DNA from: Bursaphelenchus xylophilus
Taxonomy: Eukaryota; Nematoda; Chromadorea; Rhabditida; Aphelenchoididae
Assembly (NCBI GenBank): GCA_904066235.2
Contig: CAJFCV020000001.1
Span: 7,254,001 to 7,318,000 of the forward strand
Length of the DNA: 64,000 bases
Direction of reading: 5' to 3'
This document shows, piece after piece, positions 32,510 to 44,346 of this stretch. Made by a program: the position numbers and the translations under genes. Position 1 is the stretch's first letter, and each line of letters starts with the position of its first letter. The notes beneath the pieces are model-generated. The model saw only the letters and a list, made by a program, of their open reading frames with translations. It was not told the DNA's origin and did no database searches.

Positions 32510-34259
32510 CTCAATCTTCCATGAGAACAAAAGAGAGCCCACCGCCCTGAGGCCATCGACCTCACTTTCTGCTTTAAATCAGAAGAATCTGAAAGTAGTA
32601 AGGCCCTCAAAATCCACTGAAAACCTGTACAGAGTTGGGCCTGAATCCGGAGGTAACAGGAGCAAAACGTGGAAAAAGATATCGTCAGCGAAGTTGTTCC
32701 ATTTCCGGAGCCGAACACCAAGAAAGGAACTAGAAACAGGTATATTATACAATTTTAACAAAGCTTTACAGTCAGACTGTTCAGGCTGTAGAAAAGCCGA
32801 CTTCTGTCCGCTTTTCATTACGCATTTTCAGAAGTAAATCGAGCAGTTCGAATTCCAAATGGTTCTTTCCCTCTGGTTTTATCTGCTTCGTGGCATTCGA
32901 ATCTGGCAGAGTCGTGTGTCCAAGTCCCCAGAGGCCAGACACCGAATGATTACATTCACAAACATGCTTCTATTGATGATGGAGCGGCAAAGCAACGTCC
33001 GAAAAGAGCCAGGTCTATCAGTGCTCAGGTCCGGGCCCAAGTAGTCCCACGGTCCACAACTCCCGGGTTCAGGACACCTCAACATTCCTTCCTCAACGTC
33101 AAAAACCGGACTGATCTTGATGCCCGATTCTTGGCGCTCAACATTAACGACGAAGATATACAGATGAGTAATAATGACTTTATGTACAAAAGATTGGAAA
33201 CAATTGGATCCGGGTCGTATGCGACGGTTTATAAGACTCAGAACAGGATGAGTGGACAGTTTTTCGCCCTCAAAGAGATCAAACTGCAACCACAAGAGGG
33301 GCTTCCTTTTACGGCAATACGGGAAATCAGTCTTCTGAAGGGCTTAAAGCACACCAATATCATCAGATTGTATCAGATTGTGCATCAACCCCATGCTCTT
33401 GTCCTGATCTTTGAGTACATGGTATGTGTTTTATTCGTAATAGGAGTTCTTGTCAGAAAACGGACCTCAGCAAGTACATGGACAACTTCAAGAATGGCCT
33501 GGACCCTTTCCGAACAAAATTATTTCTTTTTCAACTCCTGCGTGGCCTCGCGTTCTGTCATGAACGAAAGATCTTACACAGGTACGACTACTGGATGGGA
33601 AGTATTTGCTTTTAGAGATCTAAAACCTCAGAATCTGCTTGTATCGGAAACCGGGGAACTCAAGTTGGCGGACTTTGGACTGGCCCGAGCCCAGTCGGTG
33701 CCTTCCAAGACCTTCTCCCACGACGTTGTCACTCTCTGGTACCGTCCCCCCGACGTTCTCCTCGGCTCTACGCATTACTCCACTTCTTTGGATATGTGGT
33801 ATAACACATTTGTACGAAATGATAATTAATTTCAGGGGCGTGGGATGCATCTTCGCGGAGATGATTACTGGATTGGCCGTCTTTCCCGGAGGCAATTGCG
33901 TGGCTGATCAACTGGACAGGATCTTCAGCATCAGAGGGTTGCCTCAGGATTCCGATTGGCCCGAGGCGAAGTCTTTGCCCAAGTTCCATCAATATTCCTT
34001 TGCCCATTACTCCGAATTGTCCTGGGGATTGGTGGATCCTCAATTGGAAGAGGTCGAGGACAATGGCGCAGACCTTTTGTCATCATTCCTCATGGTATGT
34101 TAGATTATTCTGCATTTATTCTCGCAGCTGAACCCGCGTCTTCGTATCTCCGCCTTCCAAGCCATGCATCACGAATACTTCCATTCTCTGCCATCTTCAA
34201 TTCACTGCTTGGATCCGGAAGAACCGGTGTTTAATGCCTTCAAACATACGATAATTTAA
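32510..34259 (+). CDS. CDK14: PFTAIRE-type cyclin-dependent kinase (CDK14/CDK15)
   Basis: A cyclin-dependent Ser/Thr kinase of the PFTAIRE branch. Supported exons: about 32510-32739, 32832-33421, 33457-33581, 33616-33798, 33836-34094 and 34128-34259. The N-terminal extension is Ser/Arg-rich ([20 protein letters not shown]). The kinase core has the Gly loop [10 protein letters not shown], the ATP lysine in FALKEIKL, the hallmark cyclin-binding helix PFTAIRE ([17 protein letters not shown]), the catalytic loop [13 protein letters not shown] ([14 protein letters not shown]) and [14 protein letters not shown]. All catalytic residues are present. The first coding exon is not secure: frames upstream of 32509 are open but do not join in phase, so 32510 is only where confident coding begins. 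Confidence 0.93.
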
Positions 34260-34460
34260 CTCTCAATGTGCTCTCACTGCACTGCTAAATGTAACTCGGT
34301 CGGGTAAAAATCTTAACTTTATATACTGCGAGGAGTTATTTCGGATTAATTGCCGGGCAAAAGGGGAACCGAAGGCTCAAAATTATTATTCACATTACAC
34401 ATGTTTTTGATCAGAAAAAATGTTTTTTGTACAGATAAGACCGCACTTTTATAACCCGAA

Positions 34461-37400
34461 TCAATGCAGAGAACGCTGTCTGCTGGAGACACAAGAATAC
34501 CGACTACTCGAACATCGTCTTAGAGAGAGGGACGAGAACAACGGAGTACAACGCAGCATGTCCTTCAGTTGGATCGATTCGTAGTTTTCGATGGATTCTT
34601 GGAACTTTTCGATCCACACTTCCTAAAAAGGATGTATAAACCAACTTCAACTGTAAAGGGAACTCAAACGGCAGTTTAATTAAAGGTCCAACTGGCTAGC
34701 CAAAACCCTTATTCCTAACTGAAATAAGATCCAAGGCTGTCTGTCTGTCGTGCGTTCTATTTTCACCTTTAATAGGCTTACACGCCTAATTTTCCAAACA
34801 ATATAAGGATGGTGGCATAAAAATCAAATCGGGTTTCGTGGCCAGAAACCGCCATCTCTTGTCTGTTAGGAATTTTTGAAAATTTATTTATTACGTAATC
34901 ACTACTGGGAATTGCAAATTTTTGGCTACCCTTCATTTTGGGAACATTTTATTTGGGGCAAATCCGGTATCGGGCCAATATTTATATTCAATGTTGCAAA
35001 ATTGGTCGACTAGCTAGCCAAGTGGGTTAGTCCGTGTTCACACCGGAGGATAGGTCGCTCATGACTAAGCTCGTGACCTAGAACAAGGAGGATGCCTAAA
35101 ATTACCATAAAATGGTTGACTATGATGTTCAAGACACTTTTTTTAGGCCAGGCCGTCACCAAGCTCACGACCTAGATAGCTACCTTGTTTTTTCCCACAA
35201 AAAAAAACAGGATTTCACCATGGATTCTTCGCGCTGACCGAACTTTAACGCCTTTTAAGGGGCATACCTGAACTAGCCACGACCTAGGTCGCGAGCTAAC
35301 AAAGTTCAGAAAAAATTAACGCGATTTTCAAAATCAGCACCTTCAAAAACCTCTAAATCGAGTATTTTTTGTTTCTTGAGTTTCTAATACGTAATAAATA
35401 AGTTTTGGCACAAAAATTTATTTTCTGCAACTTCAAAAAAAGTTGATTTGGTCCAAAAGGGAAACCGAACCCGTGTGGGGTCCCCCTCTTGATTTCCAGA
35501 CTACGGCACTAGCCACTCGGCCACACTACACTCTTCCGATATGTCCCGTCGAAAAGTAGGAGCCCCCATAAAAGGAACTGGGACGATTGGGGAAAAGTAC
35601 GATTGGGGAAACCAAAAAGTATTACTTTTTTTGATGCAAATGTCAAAGTTAGGATAATTGAGGGTGCTTATTTCGAAAATAACATTCATTTTTTGACTCT
35701 TACTTTTTTCCTTAAGTAGTGCTGTAAAGTAGTAACTTTTGATTTTTTTCATAAATACTCGATTTAGGGGTTTTCGAGGGCGCTGATTTCGAAAATCATG
35801 TTCATTTTTTCTGAACTTTACTAGTTTTCCTTAAGTAGTTGTGTTAAAAAGTAACTTTTTGAAATTTTTCTAAAAATATTGGATATAGGGGTTTTCGAGG
35901 GTGCTGATTTCGAAAATCATGTTCATTTTTTCTAGTTGTTATTTTTTTCTTAAGTAGTACTGTTAAGTAGTAATTTTTTGAAAATTTTCCAAAAATACTG
36001 AATTTAGGGGTTTTCCAAGATGCTGGTAGTACATAGTATCAGATAGTACTAATTAGTAATAGAGGAAAAGTTAACATGATTTTCGAGGAAAAAGTTAGCA
36101 TGATTTTCGAGACCAGCACCTTCGAAAACCCCTAAATCTAGTATTTTTGGAAAATTTTCAAAAAATTACTACTTAACAGTACTACTTAAGAAAAAAATAA
36201 CAACTAGAAAAAAATGAACATGATTTTCGAAATCAGCACCCTCGAAAACCCCTAAATCGAGTATTTATGAAAAAAAAGATCAAAAATTACTACTTTACAG
36301 TACTACTTAAGGAAAAAAGTAAGAGTCAAAAAATTAACCCTTTCCGGACGAGTCGGCACGTATATATTAGAATGAAAGAGGGTACCCTACTGAGTAACGG
36401 CATAATAGTGGTTCAGCCCATCGAAGCGTTATTTGGGACTTATGACAAAAAATGTCCTGAAAAGTACCCCCACTTGACATATCACTTTTAAAATTCTTGC
36501 GACATGCTGTAAATCGGAAACTACCCCTGAATTAAAGTCGAGGAGTCCTAGTATTGTTACATCCAAGAACTGTCCAAATCCGAGCACCATAGAATTTGTT
36601 ATGGATTTTTGGAAATTGAATTTTTAATTTTGGTCAATTTTGGACCTAAAATCAAGTATATCTTCCGCCGGTATCAACCATTTCGGTCCAAATGTGGTTT
36701 TTCCGAATCTATTGTGATGTTAGCTTCTTACTAGAATATTTCCAGAAAAAACCTATGAGGCATATTTCTGTAAAACGCGGAAATGTTGAAAGTGTAAAGG
36801 TTTGATCGTATAAAATGTCGCCGCGAGCCGCGAAGGAACGGGCGCAGCTTGAAACAAGAAAATAATAATTTTTTCTTTGATAAATATTATTTTAGTGTCA
36901 ACAAGATGATTCAACACGAAATACAGACAGGAATAGCACACAAACGTTACCTAAATGTCATTTTTATACTTTTACTCTGTTTTCAGGCAATTTCCATCGG
37001 TTTTAATTTGGTTTCACACTAAAATCAAATTTCTCAAATTTTTTTTATTATTTTCTCGTTTCGAGCTGCGCCCGTCCCTTCGCGGCTCGCGACGACATTT
37101 TATACGATGAAACCTTTACACTTTCAACATTTTCGCGTTTTACAGAAATATGCCTCATAGGTTTTTTCTGGAAATATTCTAGTAAGAAGCTAACATCACA
37201 ATAGATTCGGAAAAACCACATTTGGACCGAAATGGTTGATACCGGCGGAAGATATACTTGATTTTAGGTCCAAAATTGACCAAAATTAAAAATTCAATTT
37301 CCAAAAATCCATAACAAATTCTATGGTGCTCGGATTTGGACAGTTCTTGGATGTAACAATACTAGGACTCCTCGACTTTAATTCAGGGGTAGTTTCCGAT

Positions 37401-40400
37401 TTACAGCATGCCGCAAGAATTTTAAAAGTGATATGTCAAGTGGGGGTACTTTTCAGGACATTTTTTGTCATAAGTCCCAAATAACGCTTCGATGGGCTGA
37501 ACCACTATTATGCCGTTACTCAGTAGGGTACCCTCTTTCATTCTAATATATACGTGCCGACTCGTCCGGAAAGGGTTAATGTTATTTTCGAAATGAGCAC
37601 CCTCAATTATCCTAACTTGGACATTTGCATCAAAAAAAAGTAATACTTTTCGGTTTCCCCAATCGTACTTTTCCCCAATCGTCCAACTCCGCCCATCCCA
37701 TAAAAGTACTTTCCTTGTTAGAAAAATTTCAAAAAATTACTTTTTGACACTAATATTCACGAAAAAAAGTAACAATCAGAAAAAAATAAACAAAACTTTC
37801 GAAGTTAATAACGGTGAATCTGTCGCGGCCAACGTGCCTCCTCGTTTCTGCGAGGTCGGTGAAGCCTTTTATTTTTTCCCGGTTTCGGAAGTGTCACTAT
37901 TTCGCCATTCCGGAAGTGTCCAAATTCCGAAAATGTCTTGACGCGAAAGAAAGTGTCTTAAACGTCAGGCATTGACTGTGAGACCATTTTCGACTAACTT
38001 TACGCAACCTTCGTGACCTCGGTCACGATCTGGATCACGATCTTGGTCATGAGAGATATCCGCCGGTGTGAACACAAGAGTAACCCGCCTGGCTATCGAG
38101 TCAACCAATTTTGCAACATTGAACTCGAGATGTGATTTCCACCGTAAAATACCCCCTATTAAAAAACCCGAAATATACAGGGTGTCTTAAGAAATTCCGC
38201 GGCAAGTTTTGTCGATTTCTTGGCGCCCAGCAAAGATATCCAAAAAGTTTGTTTAGACCCTATTATTAGCACTTTCGTGAATGGACGCTTGCACTGCACG
38301 GCAACCCGAAAACAAATTGAAGACATAGATTGAGTCAAAACAATAAAGCCACCTAGTGTGGGAAATACTATGCAAAAACCTTACCTTTTCTTGTTTGCTT
38401 GAGGTCTGCAATGTGTAAACGGAGAGAACCTGATAGTATCTCGTCAGATGGATCACCACGAACGCGTTCTTCAAAGTAACTGAAAGAAGATCATTTAAAA
38501 TCCTTTGAAAATTACCATTGGCATGTGAATCGTCTGAATCGGCATCACAAAACACGCAGGAATCGAGAGGAACGGGTTGTTTATGTACAATGTAATATTC
38601 TTGACGTGTAGAAGAAGTGAGACCGCCCTTCTAAACATTCGAAGATTCGAGTCTCGCATCAGAACCTACCATTTTTGATTTAGCTCCAATCTTTTTTATT
38701 TTAGTCACCAGAAACATATCGTTGAACAGAAAAGCGTAGCAATCCGAGACCTTTCCGTTTTCCACAAATTCCAGGGGGCCTTCGTGAACCAACTTCCGTC
38801 GTGGATGTGCCAAGAGATTCTCACAAAACTGCCGAGAAAGGGCGCTTTTCAAAAACTAAAAATGTAGAGTAAGCTTGGGAAATACTTACGTCTGGGATGT
38901 AAGTCCTTGGTTCTAGATCGCTGATTGATGGCCAAACGACCTGATTCTGGAGTTGTTGAAGTCGCTCAAAGTTATGTAGCCACTGGACACTGTCATCGAT
39001 CGACCCTAAACAACCATATTATTTGGAAACTCGTCAATCGGGGTCGTAATCGGCTGCATTCTATCGATTACCCAATACCTCCCTGTTTCAGCATTTTTTT
39101 TCTGGCGGTCATCTTCGATGCTCCGCGGTTATTATTGGCCGGTGTCATTATCGAGGCGCGGTCATCATGACATTGCTTCAAAAACGACGACAAATTTTTT
39201 GATCCTTAGTTTTTCCTTACGTAGTACTGTTAAAAAGTGAATTTTTCGTGAATTACTATTTATAAAAATATAATTTTTTGAGCCCTGCAAGTAAAAATCG
39301 TGTCCGTGCACTACGGGCAAAACCATTACGGACAGATTTCTGAAACCCTTGTAAATCTTTGTACAAGTGTGTGTTTTATGTATTCTTTACTTTTTTCTTA
39401 AGTAGTACTGTTAAAAAGTAATATTTGGATTTTTTTGGGGAGGTTTTCGATGGCGCTTAGACATGGCTAGTGGGCCGGGCCGGCCCGGCCCGGCCTAGCC
39501 CCCCGGGGGGGCGGGCTGGGCGGGGCCGAACGAGTTTTAAAGGCCCCGGGGCCGGGCCGACCTCTTCCGGCCCCCGGGCCGGGCCGACCGGGGGCCCCCG
39601 GGCCGGGCCGACCGGGGGCCCCCGCCAGGCCCCCAATCGGCCCCCAATGACAAAAATTCCCAGTCTCAAAGCGAAAATTAGCGTTGCCAACAAAAATAAA
39701 ATGCAGAGCCAAGAACCGATTGGGTCTTTTGAAGTATATACATGGCAATGGTTGGTAATTTTTTGTTTCAAATTTTTTTTTTCGATTGTTATAACAAAAA
39801 AATGGGGGCTACGGTAGTACAACCCCCCAGTCCAGTTCAGCCCCCCCTTGACCCATTATAAACCCGCTCATCTAATCTGAAATCCCTACTCGGGATTGCG
39901 TTCTCTCGGCTACGATCATCGTTGCCTGAACCACAAGAACGAATTTGGACGGTAACTGGGGGTTTGAGCTAAAACGCCGGGGGTCATTTCACTCTAATTT
40001 CCATTTTTTGTATTATTCTAATTTTTTAATTATGGGAGGTGTGAAATGGATAAAACAGTGGAGGTTTGAACTACCTTTTCGTGGGAGGCTGAACTACCAA
40101 AGCCCCAAAAAAATGTATAATATCTCGTAATGAATGCAGTATTTATATTTACAGTTCGGCCCCCGGTAGGCCCCCGGCCCCGCCCGGCCCCCTGGGGGCT
40201 GGGCCGGGCCGGGCCGAGAAAATTTGACGGGGGCCGGGGCCGGGCCGACCTCTTCCGGCCCCCGGGCCGGGCCGCGATTTTCGGCCCGGCCCGGCCCCCC
40301 AGCCATGTCTAATGGCGCTGATTTCGAGAATCATATCAATTTTTTCTGAATTTTACAATTTTGCTTAAGCAGTAGTGTCATTTTCGCTGGAAAGACGAAA

Positions 40401-43400
40401 AAAGCGTCATAAGTTTTCTCACAATATCATACAAGTTTGACCAAGTTTTTACCAATTAAAACATTTATCTTAAAGAATTGAGGAAGATAGGCAAAAATTC
40501 AGAAGAAATGGATACAATTTTCAAAATCAGCACCACCGAAACCCCCTAAATCCATTACTCATTTTTTTTAATTACTAATTAACACTACTGCTTAAGCAAA
40601 ATTGTAAAATTAAAAAAAAATGGATACGATATTCGAAATCAGCGCCATCGAAAACGCGAGAAAGCGCATGTCGCTAGTGCAAAAACGGGAATCGCAGCGG
40701 CGTAAGCGGAAGAAAAAGAAAAACGCACCGTGCAAACGTGTCGGGACTTTCTGCCGCGGGTAGTAAGAGTGTAATTTTGAGAAATCATTGCAAATTTTAT
40801 AACTTTTATTTTGCCTCGACACGAAAACATTGGATGCCAGGAAAGCGGAACGGAAATCACTACAACTTTTTTAAACACCTCACGGTTTGCCCAAAACGAC
40901 AAAAAAACGCCCGAAAAGACTTTTCTTGTTTTTTGCGAAAACCACTTTATACGATCAAAGTTTCAGAGAACTAACTGGGATGTTCACCTTGCAAGGCATT
41001 CTAAGCGTTACTGAAGATTGTGATTGATATAATTAGCATAAAGAAACACAATATTATCATCCGGTACTAGAAATGTCTTGTTAATAGACAAATATTATCT
41101 TGGCCAATGGAGTAACGAATAGACCAAGTAGCCAACAACACAACTTTTTTTGCGTAATTCTTGGATTAAACCGGAATTTTTATTATATTTTTGCCTATTT
41201 TTATATTGTACATGCACCACGCTTTTTGGTTACACTCATCTACTTCGACTTGCACCCTATCAACACATTTTTCGCCATCTCTAGTTCATTTGGAGACTAC
41301 CCTCGTTCCCTGTCAGTCCTACTGTGCTTAAAAAAATTGAAATATCACAATGCTCAGTGCATCAGAAAAATCGGAAAAATTATTCTCCGTAATAAAATTA
41401 ATATTATATTATGTAACAATAATATAACTACAATCATCATTCTTCAAATATTAAACCTGTGTGCCGCCCTTCCATAAAGATCATCATAATGGGACATTAA
41501 ATCATTTTTCTACTACCACTACCAGTTTCCCGATGGTTTTGTCATCTTCACCATGATGACACTCTTTTTTCTGATTACCTTTCCACAGTTACCACATAAG
41601 TAATATTACCTCAATGCTGTTACTTCTCACGTCAAAATCTTTAAAAGATTAGGACAGTATCGAACATTTTTGTCAATAATTTTTAAGGCATTATGTTTTT
41701 GCTACCATATCTACGGGATTTTGGTCATGACAGAAGCTGTTAAAACCCACGGTACAGTAAAAAATTGCATCTAGCAGTGTAGTTATTTGTTGTACAGCCC
41801 AGGAGAACCGTCACGACATCCCCTAGCCATCATGAAATTTATTAAAAAATTTTCACAATGTTGTGTTCTACAGTATTTATAGAGTACTGTAAAATGCCTA
41901 CTTTTTGCGATTTTTTCTTCCGTACACCCCTCACTCCGAACACCTATGCCAGAAATCAATGGGTAGATGTGGAAAATGCAAGTCAGGTTTGATAAATGCT
42001 AGTGACACTCAGACCAGACCGGCTGTAACGGTTTTTTCGACGTAAAGTTGTTTTACACATCAATTTCCAAGTACTTTTTGGACCCTTCATTGGGGTCCAG
42101 AAAATGACCCTTCAAAATTCACCAAATTGCATGAAATTTTCAAGATATGCTGTTCTGATAGTCATGTAACTAACAAAAATCAAACATCTTGAAAATCACC
42201 TCTAAGAAGCCATATATGACCCGCTAAAAAGCGCCTTAAAATTGCACATTTTCGAAAGCTCACGGCAAGTCAGAGTTTCGACATGGACGATGGGGAAACA
42301 TTCAATACGACAGAAGAAGTGTGCAAGAATTCATTTTTACTCTTATTTTCTATCTTTCTGTTAGTCTTTGCTGTCTTTTACATTCGAACTTTTACCCTAT
42401 AATTCCGAAATTTTTCACGACTCGGGCGCGAAGTGCGAAGGGCTCGGGCGCTTTTTTGTCGTTTTTTGTTCTATGTGGGCAAACCGTGACCTGCGTATGC
42501 GGTAAGACGTATCAAAACTTTTTACACTTACAATAAATTTGCTAATATAACAGTACTTCTAAAGGTTTTGTATCAAAGTTTGTCTTAAGTATTTTTGAAA
42601 ATTAAACTTTTTTTCAGAAAAAAGCTTGATTTTCAAAATCAGCGCCATCAAAACCTCCTAAATCGAGTACTTTCGGAAAAAATCCAAAGATTACTTTTTA
42701 CCCGTGTTGTTTTTAGGGCTTGAATTCCTTACGTAGACTTTCGTTCATTGTATCGAGAACCTTCTCCAGTCGTTGTTTATGTTCATCACTTTTTGTGTAT
42801 TTCAAGATTTCTTTTATGAGGATGGGTAATCGGGTGATTCTCTGTAACGGCGCGATCAGAAGATCTTCTAATTGTAATCTTCCACATCTCGGATCTGTCA
42901 AACAGACCCTCTCAAACTCCACAAATCGTTCTTCCTTCTGTCTGACCGAGCCCAAGTATTCAATTGTAGCCTTGTAATTGATACAGTATGCCTGATAAGC
43001 GGAGATGGTGGACGGCCCTTTGGAGAAGCGCTCGAAAAGTTGGACCACAAGTTCAGTGGTCTCGAAATTGTTTTCGGCATTCAGTTCTTTTGAAAGCGTC
43101 AAGAATGACTGACAGAAGCGACGACTTATCTTTAAAAACATCCGCAGACAGTAAAGTAAACCTACTCGACATAACTGGTCTAGGTTTCCGAAAAGAAGCT
43201 CAGGTTCCACTGAAAGGAGACAGCCCTCGACTTGACACTTCTTCAAGGGTTCCTTGTAGACCTCTCTGATTGTAAAAATTAGTCGTTTATATGAATTACT
43301 TACTTCAAAACCAATAATTGCTTCTGCAAAAAGACCAATTCACTATGGAAGAGTTCCCAGACGGCCTGAAGTCTCCTCTTGTCCAAGTCGTCGACTTCTT

Positions 43401-44346
43401 CGGCTCCTGCAAACAGTTCTTCCCATTGAACTGACAAGAGTTGAGCCAGATCTTCATCTTCGCATTCACGATCGGGGGAGGCGTCTAGAGCCGTCTGGAC
43501 GTGTTTTACAATCTCCCTGCTCTTGGCTCGATGGGACCATTCGTAAAGTCGACGGAGAATCCAAGGGGATCTCGTCTTCGTGGGTTCGCTGTTTTCTGCA
43601 TAAAAGGCTTGGGTCGCCATTGTGGCTCGTTGTAAGTCTGGAAAAATTTTTGTTTGAGTCCTTGAGGGGAAGCAGCCCTGGCATTCCTTTAATCCGCTTT
43701 CCAATGGGCTCTCTAAACTTTTTACATAAATGGCTGCGGAGGGTCTACTATATTGTTTACCAAACTACCTGCAAGAAGGCCTCCACCTGAAGAGATTGCT
43801 CGATTGAAAAGATAAGACTCATTAGGCAGGATCTGAACATGAGGCACGATTATCACATTGTCGTCTCCATGGTTCTTTTGACGTTCGCTGAAAGTTTCGG
43901 AAGTTCTTCTGTCTTGCAAATCGGGTGTAATTCATGGAACGTCACAGTGATGAACCCTCAGACTAACTTACGCTTCATTCTGTTGTTCTTCGGGAATTAT
44001 GGCATCCCGTCTGAGGAGTTGTTCTCTGTTGGGATGGATAGTTTGAATCTCGGCTTCTTCAGACTGAAAATGAAAGGATTTGAGAGATCAAACTTAGTCT
44101 ACATGTAAGTCTGTTGGGAAAGTAACGGCGGGTCGTTGCGCCTTGGAATCGCCCATCATTGCGTTGCGATGGCAAGCCGCAGATGGAAACTGCATCCTTT
44201 TTTCGACGAATTATTTTTCCGCGACGACCCACCACTATTTTCCCGACAGACTGATAGTGTAGCTGCAAAAAATTGCATTATACCTGTTTGATTAGAGAAT
44301 TGCCGCGCAGATGATGGAACAACGCCAACTGTCCCGAGTCCGCCAT
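34461..44346 (-). CDS. PLEKHG5: PLEKHG5/6-type Rho guanine nucleotide exchange factor (DH-PH)
   Basis: A Rho GTPase activator. Exons, all joining in phase: 44346-44284, 44063-43972, 43908-43769, 43712-43304, 43265-42733, 39005-38890, 38855-38670, 38630-38516, 38479-38385 and 34622-34461 (636 aa). The DH domain includes RLQAVWELFHSELVFLQKQL, FGNLDQLCRVG, YQAYCINYKATIEYL and the conserved helix LLIAPLQRITRLPILIKEIL. Then come the linker SVQWLHNFERLQQLQNQVVW and the PH strands LVHEGPLEFVENG and CYAFLFNDMFLVTKIKK, a pattern specific to the PLEKHG5/6/7 group. The last exon (VWIEKFQESIENY) closes the PH helix. Introns 42732-39006 (3727 nt) and 38384-34623 (3762 nt) are full of nested palindromic elements; the other introns are about 30-220 nt. 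Which of PLEKHG5, G6 or G7 is closest is not resolved. Confidence 0.9.
34803..34872. repeat. Half of a dispersed MITE
   Basis: The phrase AAATCGGGTTTCGTGGCCAG and TCTTGTCTGTTAGG match the arms of the complete inverted-repeat element at 56192-56385. Only one arm is evident here, inside the last RhoGEF intron. Confidence 0.6.
35575..37695. mobile_element. Long-palindrome Mutator-like element E, copy 1
   Basis: The ends read GGAACTGGGACGATTGGGG on the left and the complement of GGAGTTGGACGATTGGGG on the right. The flanking host sequence CCCATAAAA is present on both sides (about 9-bp duplication), which fits Mutator-like elements. The arms contain repeats of about 120 bp (landmark CTTAAGTAGT at 35711, 35830 and about 35949, then inverted at 36184 and 36306). 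The right arm is interrupted by the TTAA-flanked element at 36338-37575. No transposase was found. Confidence 0.75.
36338..37575. mobile_element. 1.24-kb TTAA-flanked palindrome (piggyBac-like)
   Basis: The ends are CCCTTTCCGGACGAGTCGGC and GCCGACTCGTCCGGAAAGGG with TTAA on each side. The arms are about 535 bp (36338-36875 and 37040-37575) around a loop of about 165 bp. TTAA target and CCC-starting ends are the piggyBac pattern. No transposase ORF is present; short ORFs in the arms are mirror copies. It is inserted in the right part of element E copy 1. Confidence 0.82.
39190..42700. repeat. Element E satellite fragments and filler in the RhoGEF 3.7-kb intron
   Basis: Pieces of the roughly 120-bp unit (TTAAGTAGTACTGTTAAAAA, GGGGTTTTCGA) lie at about 39215-39457, 40312-40680 and 42600-42700, the later ones inverted. 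40700-42590 is mostly AT-rich sequence in which no gene or known repeat was recognised. Nothing here interrupts the coding exons at 39005 and 42733. Confidence 0.6.
39458..40311. mobile_element. 854-bp hAT-like element with exact 8-bp target duplication
   Basis: The ends TAGACATGGCTAG and (inverted) TAGACATGGCTGG are flanked by the identical octamer ATGGCGCT at 39450-39457 and 40312-40319. Extreme GC-rich subterminal blocks (GGGCCGGGCCGGCCC type) sit at both ends. An 8-bp duplication is the hAT hallmark. The ORFs inside are Pro/Gly/Arg-rich by-products. It is inserted in element E-type sequence within the RhoGEF intron. Confidence 0.88.
44106..44256. mobile_element. TA-flanked MITE, family A, copy 3
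   Basis: The ends are TAAGTCTGTTGGGAAAGTAA and TATTTTCCCGACAGACTGATA. It sits in intron 1 of the RhoGEF gene (44283-44064), 28 bp from the next exon's frame in the genomic map. Confidence 0.82.

Larger units (their letters stand above)
34960..38125. repeat. Outer inverted repeat enclosing nested elements
   Basis: About 100 bp at 34960-35065 (AATGTTGCAAAATTGGTCGA, GTGTTCACACCGG, CTCATGAC) recurs inverted at about 38020-38125. Between them lies a split copy of the tRNA-cored foldback element (35330-35575 and about 37695-37722), itself broken by the 35575-37695 palindrome. Related unpaired sequence lies at 60700-60790. The exact ends were not determined. Confidence 0.65.

Noticed and set aside
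35700..36010. CRISPR-like array from regular spacing of repeats
   Set aside because: The roughly 120-bp units are contiguous satellite repeats without unique spacers, in eukaryotic DNA.
39457..39822. Long Gly/Pro/Arg-rich ORFs on both strands in GC-rich blocks (also 5-284 and 40094-40334)
   Set aside because: They are translations of GGGCCGG repeats inside transposon ends, open in several frames at once, with no conserved domain.
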